From Leishmania donovani (lineage: Eukaryota; Euglenozoa; Kinetoplastea; Trypanosomatida; Trypanosomatidae), in assembly GCF_000227135.1 (NCBI RefSeq), contig NC_018245.1, positions 675,598-730,292 on the forward strand: 54,695 nucleotides of DNA, read 5' to 3'. Position 1 is the stretch's first letter. Each line of letters opens with the position of its first letter. Made by a program: the position numbers and the translations under genes. Below are positions 42,966 through 51,119 of this stretch, one piece after another. The notes under the pieces were generated by a model, which was not told the DNA's origin, searched no databases, and saw nothing but the letters and a program-made list of their open reading frames with translations.

Positions 42966-45029
42966 ATGGGGCTCTTGACGACTGGCGGCGCCCCGATACA
43001 GTGGGGCACCGATGCAAATAGAAAGGCCATTCCGCACGTCAGAGAGCACGGCATTCAGCAGTTCCTCAACGTTTTCAAGAACAAAAAGGACCTCCATGGT
43101 ATGCCGTTTCTCTGGGGAGAGGAGCTGGAGCACCAGCTAATCCAGATCCACGATAACACGGTTACCCTCAGCACGGAAAGTGCGATGGTAATGAACAAGC
43201 TGAGGGCGCGTCCTGACAACTGCGCCGTGTGGAACCCCGAATATGGAAGCTTCATGATCGAAAGCACGCCAGACCACCCGTACAGTCTGTCGGTGGAGAG
43301 CCTCGACTCGGTGCAGGACAACATCGAGCGGCGGTACGACATGCTCAACAAGGAGGCACCACCCGGCGTGGTCGGCACCACCTTTGTGACTTTCCCACTC
43401 ATGGGCCAGGGCAACTTTGTCCACTGCAGTGATAAGAGTTCTCCGTACTCGCAGTCGCTTTTTGTTCCTGATGCGTGCATCAACCAAACGCATCCGCGCT
43501 TCGCGAACCTGACGGCAAACATTCGCCTGCGCCGCGGTCAAAAGGTTTGCGTCCTGGTGCCTCTGTACATGGACTCCCGTACAATGCAGGACACGGTGGA
43601 CCCCCAACTAAACATTGACCTGACTCCACACAACAAGGACATTTTTTACTCCATGAGAGAAAACGGCAGGAACATGACCGACGAACTCTACGCGGAGACG
43701 GACGCGTCTGCCGCTCTGCTAGTGCCCAGCAGCTCTCTCGATCCACGCGAGGACTACCCTGTCACCGAGACGCTGAAGCAGCTCTTCACCCCTGCTACGC
43801 TCTACTACTACGCACAGTACTTCACGGGACAGCGCCGCGAGCATATGCAGGAACGCTACAACGCGTGTAACTGCCCCGTAACCTTGGTCAGCCACCCGTG
43901 CATCTACATGGACTGCATGGCCTTTGGCATGGGTAACAGCGCTCTGCAAGTGACGATGCAGCTGGACAACATTCACGAGGCGCGCCACGTGTACGACCAG
44001 CTCGCCATCTTGTGCCCGGCATTTCTGGCTCTCAGCTCAGCCACGCCGTTCCAAAAGGGTCTTCTTTGCGACACCGATGTGCGCTGGCTGACTATCGCCG
44101 GCGCTGTCGACGACCGCCGCGTGGAGGAGGTGCCGCGTATTCTCAAGTCTCGCTACGACTCCATCTCCGTCTTCATCAGCGACAGAACCGAAAACCTCGA
44201 GGAATTCAACGATTCACAAATAGCGATAAACCGCTCGTACTGTGAACTTCTGAAGGACTCCGGTGTGGACGTGCGGTTGGCGAACCACATTGCACATTTG
44301 TTCATTCGAGATCCGCTTGTGATGTACGACAAGATGATCGACATCGATGACACGACGCACACGGAGCACTTTGACAACATCCAGTCCACTAACTGGCAGA
44401 CAGTGCGCTTCAAGCCTCCGCCGATAGGAAACGACATTGGCTGGCGCGTTGAGTTCCGCGTGATGGATATTCAGCCAACACCGTTCGAAAACGCCGCCTT
44501 CGCCGTCTTCATTCCGCTTCTCACCAAGGCCATCATCACCTACAAGCCCTGCTTTTACACCAAGATCTCCATCGTCGACGAGAATATGGGCCGCGCACAT
44601 CGCATCAACCCGTGTGGAGAACAATACATTATGCGCAAGGACATTTTCGCCGACAAGTGCACCGCCAGCGACGAGGAGACGGCGAGGATGAGCATTGACG
44701 AGATCTTCAACGGCAAGGAGGGCGGCTTCTATGGACTCATCCCCCTCGTGTGCCGCTATCTAGACGACGAGGGGAAGCGAAGTCCCCTCGTAAACTCCTA
44801 CCTGAAGTTCCTGTCAATGCGCGCCTCTGGCCGCATTCCCACACCTGCGCAGTACATGCGCAAGTTTGTCACGACACACCCCGACTACAAGCACGACTCA
44901 CGCCTCACCGACAGCATCGCGCGTGACCTTGTGCAGCGCATGCACGGCCTGGCTGCGAATCAGATCCACGACGATGACTACCTTCCCATGAGCTTTTTCA
45001 CGGCCGATACAGTAGAGAGCACCAAGTGA
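42966..45029 (+). CDS. GSH1: Gamma-glutamylcysteine synthetase (glutamate-cysteine ligase)
   Basis: Joins glutamate and cysteine using ATP, the first and rate-limiting step of glutathione and hence trypanothione synthesis, the main thiol defence of trypanosomatids. 687 residues, of the eukaryotic catalytic-subunit type. Landmarks: FLWGEELEHQLI (about residues 46-57), where the glutamates bind metal and substrate; FMIESTPDHPYS near 96, the conserved family block; and MAFGMGNSALQVTMQ near 318, another. The sequence runs cleanly to a stop at 45029. MGLLTTGG at 42966 matches the family start, while the open frame back to 42540 is untranslated-like. It lies between retroposon copies B and C in direct orientation, the arrangement relevant to its known amplification in metal-resistant Leishmania. 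Confidence 0.97.
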   Translation: MGLLTTGGAPIQWGTDANRKAIPHVREHGIQQFLNVFKNKKDLHGMPFLWGEELEHQLIQIHDNTVTLSTESAMVMNKLRARPDNCAVWNPEYGSFMIESTPDHPYSLSVESLDSVQDNIERRYDMLNKEAPPGVVGTTFVTFPLMGQGNFVHCSDKSSPYSQSLFVPDACINQTHPRFANLTANIRLRRGQKVCVLVPLYMDSRTMQDTVDPQLNIDLTPHNKDIFYSMRENGRNMTDELYAETDASAALLVPSSSLDPREDYPVTETLKQLFTPATLYYYAQYFTGQRREHMQERYNACNCPVTLVSHPCIYMDCMAFGMGNSALQVTMQLDNIHEARHVYDQLAILCPAFLALSSATPFQKGLLCDTDVRWLTIAGAVDDRRVEEVPRILKSRYDSISVFISDRTENLEEFNDSQIAINRSYCELLKDSGVDVRLANHIAHLFIRDPLVMYDKMIDIDDTTHTEHFDNIQSTNWQTVRFKPPPIGNDIGWRVEFRVMDIQPTPFENAAFAVFIPLLTKAIITYKPCFYTKISIVDENMGRAHRINPCGEQYIMRKDIFADKCTASDEETARMSIDEIFNGKEGGFYGLIPLVCRYLDDEGKRSPLVNSYLKFLSMRASGRIPTPAQYMRKFVTTHPDYKHDSRLTDSIARDLVQRMHGLAANQIHDDDYLPMSFFTADTVESTK

Positions 45030-45412
45030 AGTCTTTCTTCTCATTCCCACGGACTGCAGAACGAAAGCGCCCAAGGCGTATGCTGCGTTCAGTCCCGCGC
45101 ATGTGCGCTAAAGTCGACCCCGCTTTAAGCTATTTACTGAAGAACCACCCCTCCCCCAAAACAAAAAATAAAGAAAGCATTCCAGACAAAAAAAACAACA
45201 ATATGGACCGTGTCTCACTTTTGCCTTCCTTCTTTTTTCCTGTGCTTTGCCTGCTGGCTTACGTCCGCGGCGGAGCAGCAACGTTGGCGCATACAGCAGC
45301 AGTTCTCTCCCTCGTTTCTTCTGCTGATTGTGCGCTTACTCTGTGCTGCTGCGCCATGCCTATTCTGATTTGTCTCGTATCCAGCGCTGTATTCCCTCTC
45401 TTTTCCCTATTG
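45030..45412. other. GSH1 3' flank
   Basis: A-rich stretches at 45160-45200 and T/C-rich DNA up to the retroposon signature. No gene seen. Confidence 0.65.
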
Positions 45413-45727
45413 CCCTCATGATGCCGGCCACCACACGCTGGCGTCATGATCCAATACTCACTCGTTGTGATAATGCCGAGCAGCCTGCAGCCTGCCCTCT
45501 GGTGCGGCTGCGGGCTCTCTGGCGCCGGTGGACAGGGCTTGGCTGGCGCTGTGCCGAAGAGACGTATAGCCATGCTCACGCCTGGACCAGCCCACTACGA
45601 GTCCTGCCCGCGTATTCAGCACGTACACGCATCCACCATTTTTTATCCTGCTATTACTGCGCTGCGGTGATGTCGTGCGTAGTTCTGGGCCTCGGCTGCT
45701 GTGTATGCGCAGTAGAATGGCAGTGGG

Positions 45728-46657
45728 NNNNNNNNNNNNNNNNNNNNNNNNNNNNNNNNNNNNNNNNNNNNNNNNNNNNNNNNNNNNNNNNNNNNNNNNN
45801 NNNNNNNNNNNNNNNNNNNNNNNNNNNNNNNNNNNNNNNNNNNNNNNNNNNNNNNNNNNNNNNNNNNNNNNNNNNNNNNNNNNNNNNNNNNNNNNNNNNN
45901 NNNNNNNNNNNNNNNNNNNNNNNNNNNNNNNNNNNNNNNNNNNNNNNNNNNNNNNNNNNNNNNNNNNNNNNNNNNNNNNNNNNNNNNNNNNNNNNNNNNN
46001 NNNNNNNNNNNNNNNNNNNNNNNNNNNNNNNNNNNNNNNNNNNNNNNNNNNNNNNNNNNNNNNNNNNNNNNNNNNNNNNNNNNNNNNNNNNNNNNNNNNN
46101 NNNNNNNNNNNNNNNNNNNNNNNNNNNNNNNNNNNNNNNNNNNNNNNNNNNNNNNNNNNNNNNNNNNNNNNNNNNNNNNNNNNNNNNNNNNNNNNNNNNN
46201 NNNNNNNNNNNNNNNNNNNNNNNNNNNNNNNNNNNNNNNNNNNNNNNNNNNNNNNNNNNNNNNNNNNNNNNNNNNNNNNNNNNNNNNNNNNNNNNNNNNN
46301 NNNNNNNNNNNNNNNNNNNNNNNNNNNNNNNNNNNNNNNNNNNNNNNNNNNNNNNNNNNNNNNNNNNNNNNNNNNNNNNNNNNNNNNNNNNNNNNNNNNN
46401 NNNNNNNNNNNNNNNNNNNNNNNNNNNNNNNNNNNNNNNNNNNNNNNNNNNNNNNNNNNNNNNNNNNNNNNNNNNNNNNNNNNNNNNNNNNNNNNNNNNN
46501 NNNNNNNNNNNNNNNNNNNNNNNNNNNNNNNNNNNNNNNNNNNNNNNNNNNNNNNNNNNNNNNNNNNNNNNNNNNNNNNNNNNNNNNNNNNNNNNNNNNN
46601 NNNNNNNNNNNNNNNNNNNNNNNNNNNNNNNNNNNNNNNNNNNNNNNNNNNNNNNNN
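45728..46657. other. Assembly gap, 930 N
   Basis: Joins the signature-bearing 5' part of the retroposon to its endonuclease remnants. Frame readings that cross this gap are meaningless. Confidence 0.98.
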
Positions 46658-46959
46658 CGTGCCCAGCTTCTTGCAAGTATGCAATAGCATTCTGTGTTCT
46701 GCAAGAGACGCATTCCATCCTGGCGGGCCTGCAAGGCATGTGGCCACCCGTCTTTTCAGCATTCTGGCATATCACGAGGCGAAGAGCGTGGTGGCGGCGC
46801 CTCCGTGCGAAAGCAGGAGGACATACGTACAGGTGTAGCCCCCTCCTTCTCCGCCATGCCGTTCTAAAGAGCTAAGTTGCAGCAGTGGCAGCCTGGATGT
46901 GCTGCAGTGACCCTACTAGACGGATACTAGCCTCAGGTCCGGCTACACACCTACAGCAG

Positions 46960-47003
46960 GTGCCCTGGTGGGACAGCAAGTGCCCTGGTGGGACAGCAAG
47001 TGC
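46960..47003 (+). repeat. 20-bp tandem duplication at a gap edge
   Basis: A 20-base unit occurs twice (46960-46979 and 46980-46999) and the next copy is cut by the N run at 47004. It may be a real short repeat in the endonuclease region or an artefact of contig ending. Confidence 0.6.
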
Positions 47004-47102
47004 NNNNNNNNNNNNNNNNNNNNNNNNNNNNNNNNNNNNNNNNNNNNNNNNNNNNNNNNNNNNNNNNNNNNNNNNNNNNNNNNNNNNNNNNNNNNNNNNN
47101 NN
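47004..47102. other. Assembly gap, 99 N
   Basis: Lies in the endonuclease remnant, immediately after a 20-bp tandem repeat. Confidence 0.98.
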
Positions 47103-47429
47103 AGTGCTGTCGATCAGATACAAAGCAGCGTCGCGCCCAGCCCTCGTGTTGTCGGAATGGACGCCAACTCGCACCACCCGGTGTGGGACACGAAAGGACA
47201 ACCCGACCGAGCCCGGTCCATTCCATACAATTGGCCCCATCGTAAATACTTGACATGTGCAAAGGGAGGAGGACACCCCAGCATGGCACAGCGCAGACGG
47301 GGCCACGGACACGCCAACGGACGTCACCCGGGCGCTCGACTGCCTCACCTGCGGTTGGGGCACCGTCACCACGGAGCCGAGCCACGACTGCACGATGCAG
47401 TCCACTATCCACTTTCAGGAAGCATATGA

Positions 47430-47730
47430 CGCGATGCCGCCAGCGTTGATTGGCACCTCATCATACTCTTTCCAAAGGGCGGACTGGAATCTGCAGCGCA
47501 CCGTGATTAAGAAATCGTCCCTCCAAGTCCGTGTCTGCCGCAGCAACGGAGAAACGAAGACGCGCAAGGTTCCGACTACTGCGATGACGACGATCTCCAC
47601 AACACCGCAACGCATACACAGCTGCATAGCGTCCCTCGTGGATACAGTGAAAGTCATAACTATCACCAACCATCACCAGGTGCCGTGCCCCGGCTACTAC
47701 AGCTGCTTCTGGACCGTTGTGGAGGCCTAA
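47430..47730 (+). pseudogene. Linker between endonuclease and reverse transcriptase remnants
   Basis: The reading frame ending in a stop at 47728-47730 contains SFQRADWNLQRTV, the A-D-W block seen just after the endonuclease in ingi/L1Tc proteins. It supports one decayed polyprotein rather than separate genes. Confidence 0.5.
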
Positions 47731-48121
47731 ACGAACCTCACCAGAGGGAGCTCTTGCCAAAATATCCTGTGCATCCTCCCAGCACTGCCTTCCCTTGGAG
47801 ATGCTCGTGAAAGAGCCCCCAAAAACGCCACATTGGAGACCTGTGTACACTCCTGCAGCGGTGCAAGTCCTCCCCAATCCCGAATCATGGGCACGGATTC
47901 AGGCTATCCATGCCACCCCAGCGCACGACGCGCACCAATAGTGTGACAAGACAATCACCACCCCAGCACGATATCCAGCAGCCCCCTTCCCCCATCGCGT
48001 CCCACCACGAGACCCACCACCGCGCCTTTCAGGCCGTTCACGATTGGTGTGCTCCAGGTGGTGCTCCATGAAGTCGACTACGGCCCCGCCCCGAGCCTCG
48101 ACGAGGTTCGCTGTGAGAGCG

Positions 48122-48220
48122 NNNNNNNNNNNNNNNNNNNNNNNNNNNNNNNNNNNNNNNNNNNNNNNNNNNNNNNNNNNNNNNNNNNNNNNNNNNNNNN
48201 NNNNNNNNNNNNNNNNNNNN
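48122..48220. other. Assembly gap, 99 N
   Basis: Bases 47766-48121 on the left are repeated as 48221-48576 on the right (356 bases), so the two contigs probably overlap. Confidence 0.98.
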
Positions 48221-48485
48221 CCTGTGCATCCTCCCAGCACTGCCTTCCCTTGGAGATGCTCGTGAAAGAGCCCCCAAAAACGCCACATTGGAGACCTGTG
48301 TACACTCCTGCAGCGGTGCAAGTCCTCCCCAATCCCGAATCATGGGCACGGATTCAGGCTATCCATGCCACCCCAGCGCACGACGCGCACCAATAGTGTG
48401 ACAAGACAATCACCACCCCAGCACGATATCCAGCAGCCCCCTTCCCCCATCGCGTCCCACCACGAGACCCACCACCGCGCCTTTC

Positions 48486-49220
48486 AGGCCGTTCACGATT
48501 GGTGTGCTCCAGGTGGTGCTCCATGAAGTCGACTACGGCCCCGCCCCGAGCCTCGACGAGGTTCGCTGTGAGAGCGTCAAGGCTGTACCGACGCACGGAA
48601 AGAGGGGCGCCGCTGGATATTTGCAACCAGAGCGTCGCCACCGGCCGCGTCGCTTCTACATGGAAAGGATAGGCTCACCGTGCCCCCTTCCCCTCGCCTG
48701 CAGCCGCACGTGCCCGATGGTGTGGCCCCGTGCCCTACTGTCTCTGTGACACTGACACGTGATCTGCGCAACCCACATGAGCAACGTACCTCGCGACGAC
48801 TGCGCGACCATCTGGGACACAAACTCCAGCCACGGCAGCCTGACTGCCGTCCCCACCGCTCCACTGCAGACCGCGCGGGCTTGCGCCCCCACACGGCGGC
48901 CCAGCACCAGCCAGGTGCCGCTATAGGGGCGGCGTCTGTGGGCTCGACGCTCACGCCTTCGGCTCGGTAGGCCACGGCGCTGAAGAAGTGCGGCGTAGAC
49001 CCACGCCATGCTGTGGGATGCCGCGGCTTTAAGAGGCTGAGGGGGAAAAAGCATGGCATGCATGCCGAGTGCGGGGCCTGGGAGGGCCCTGACCTGCGGG
49101 TGGCCGACTTTCTCCCTGGTCTCATCCGGCATGCACCTGCACCACTGTCTCTGCCCTCGATGAGGACACTGAAGGCGGCCCCGCTTTGGGTCAAGGCATG
49201 CGGTCTAGCCGAGTGTGTCT
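48486..49220 (+). pseudogene. Reverse transcriptase remnant of the retroposon
   Basis: Several frames combine to show the RT fold in order: RPFTIGVLQVVLHEVDYGPAP at 48486-48548, then DICNQSVATGRVASTWKG at 48616-48669, then RLRDHLGHKLQPRQP with CRPHRSTAD at about 48797-48870 (the conserved R-L...RST-D block), then LDAHAFGSVGH at 48943 (motif A, with the usual AFD changed to AFG) and LKKCGVDP at 48980. The catalytic motif Y-A-D-D was not found. Four different frames are used, so the gene is dead. Confidence 0.65.
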
Positions 49221-49512
49221 AGCGCCGGCCGCGCGGCACGTAACCGCAGAAGGGACGATGAAGGACGAGACGAGCCCGCTAGACGCATGACCTCATTCGG
49301 TGTCAGGACGGCTCCATCTGGTCGACCAGGGTTTAGCCGCAGTGTGACAGCGGCAAGTGAGGTGTGGTTGTGCATGCTTGTCTATGCGTTGGCTTGTACG
49401 TGGGTATAGTGTGAAGACGCCGATGGGAAAGAGAGCTTAAATGCGAGGGGCGATTGGGGTGACTAGCGAATAGCGGGAGGAGGGGACGTGTGCGTCGAAC
49501 TCACTCTCTTCC

Positions 49513-49611
49513 NNNNNNNNNNNNNNNNNNNNNNNNNNNNNNNNNNNNNNNNNNNNNNNNNNNNNNNNNNNNNNNNNNNNNNNNNNNNNNNNNNNNNNNN
49601 NNNNNNNNNNN
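49513..49611. other. Assembly gap, 99 N
   Basis: Bases 49053-49399 on the left equal 49612-49958 on the right, but the left contig then continues with different sequence for 113 bases, so this is not a simple overlap. Confidence 0.98.
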
Positions 49612-49958
49612 ATGGCATGCATGCCGAGTGCGGGGCCTGGGAGGGCCCTGACCTGCGGGTGGCCGACTTTCTCCCTGGTCTCATCCGGCATGCACCTGCA
49701 CCACTGTCTCTGCCCTCGATGAGGACACTGAAGGCGGCCCCGCTTTGGGTCAAGGCATGCGGTCTAGCCGAGTGTGTCTAGCGCCGGCCGCGCGGCACGT
49801 AACCGCAGAAGGGACGATGAAGGACGAGACGAGCCCGCTAGACGCATGACCTCATTCGGTGTCAGGACGGCTCCATCTGGTCGACCAGGGTTTAGCCGCA
49901 GTGTGACAGCGGCAAGTGAGGTGTGGTTGTGCATGCTTGTCTATGCGTTGGCTTGTAC
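49612..49958 (+). repeat. Second copy of the retroposon 3' segment
   Basis: 347 bases equal to 49053-49399, followed by unrelated sequence (49959 on) different from that after the first copy. It is either a real second, truncated copy or a mis-joined contig. Confidence 0.6.
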
Positions 49959-51119
49959 ATGGTAGGATAACATGCTGAAGAAAGAACCCCATCCCCCGCA
50001 TCACCGGCATCGTCTCTCCCTGCGCACCAATCCGCGTTCGCCTATCCATGCCGTTGGTAAAGGAGAGGATGTGAGGAGTAGTGGCAAGACGAACGGGGCT
50101 CTGCGCGAGGAGGGATGACGGCGCGACTTTTTTTCTATTTTCAAATATGCGTCTCTCGTTTTCACAGTCACTGTGGCTGTTATTAGCTCTTTTTTTTTCT
50201 GTTCTCTGTTTCTGAAGTGCGCCCTCCTTGTTTTACCGGCACGCGAGCTCAACAGCGATTCATTAGCGACAGTTCGAACTCCGTGACATGTTAGGTTTTT
50301 CGCTAGCGCTGGGAAAGGGAGGAAGACGTAATATATTCCCTGGCTCTATAGCGGCTTCGTGTTGCTGGGTATCGTCCTTTTTTGGTTCTTGTCGATGCGG
50401 ACAACGGAGATGGCAAACGGCAAGCATGCATCGTGGAGCGCATTCGACAGGAATATGCCCGTGCCTTTTCTATTATACTTTTTTTATTTTACTCGATGCT
50501 CGCTGGTTCTCGGCAACTTGAAGACGTGTCTCTCCGGGTAGGACTTACCACGCTGACGGCCACCGTACGGTTGAAGTTGGCCAGCCAACGCCCTTTGCTG
50601 GTCTACATAAAACTGCCTGGTCTTCTGTAGAGTTCGTCCATACGAGAACACACTCATCTCGCGAAGAGAATCACTAAAAAATGAAAACTAAGCGAATACT
50701 ATCTTTGGTTGCTGCGGACTGTACCCGTGCCACGTGGTGGAAGCCGTCCCGCGTGGGAGCATTCTAACCCTCCGTCGGCTCGCACAACACAGGCACACGC
50801 GTCGACCAAAACGGCCGCGCCAAATGAGAGCAGGAGGAAGGGGTAACAGACAGATACAGTGACAGCGTCAACAGGACGGTGCAATTCATACACATGGCTC
50901 AGCGCTTCTGTTGCTCTTCGTCCTGCAGACGTCTTTTTCCTCCCGTTTTCCACTTACGCTGAATGTGGTTTGCCAAGGTTAGCCCCCTCTCTTATCACTC
51001 CTGTGCATCTCCGTATCTCTGTGGTGTGCCGCCTTCGCCACTCCCATGACGAAAGAACACACTCGTATTCATCGCGACCTTCGACACTCTCCCGCGCGCA
51101 CGAGCCTTTGACGTGGGCG
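49959..51119. other. Spacer between retroposon and last gene
   Basis: No gene seen. T-rich and C/T-rich stretches at 50127-50215, 50465-50490 and 50900-50990. The last is a plausible acceptor region for the next gene. A frame open from 50859 is treated as the untranslated extension of that gene. Confidence 0.6.

Larger units (their letters stand above)
46658..47415 (+). pseudogene. Apurinic-endonuclease (APE) domain remnant of the retroposon
   Basis: Frame-by-frame reading shows the ordered APE motifs of ingi/L1Tc proteins: IAFCVLQETH (Q-E-T) at about 46685-46713, a later CAAVTLLDG strand near 46900, MDANSHHPVW (catalytic D, N, H) at 47157-47186, and a strand block TPTDVTRALDCL near 47309-47350. 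The last block normally ends in SDH; here the bases read S-H-D at 47380-47388. Stops and at least two frame changes are present. Confidence 0.7.
45413..49958 (+). mobile_element. Degenerate L1Tc/ingi-related non-LTR retroposon (DIRE-like), copy C
   Basis: The element starts with CCCT then ATGCCGG at 45421, the same signature as copies A and B, and continues across a 930-N gap into endonuclease and reverse transcriptase remnants in the expected order and orientation. The coding frame shifts several times and contains stops, so it is dead. It resembles the degenerate ingi-related elements known in Leishmania. The 3' end has no poly-A; similarity to its own inner copy ends at 49958. Four of the eight assembly gaps fall inside it, so real length and copy number are uncertain. 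Confidence 0.72.

Noticed and set aside
45328..46875. Long open frames crossing N runs
   Set aside because: Ns produce no stops, so the openness is an artefact. The real content is the retroposon remnants on either side.
48577..49194. 205-codon minus-strand frame in the subtelomere, first considered as a tyrosine recombinase or TATE transposon protein
   Set aside because: The plus strand shows ordered reverse transcriptase blocks over the same bases, and the minus-strand frame has no recombinase catalytic residues.
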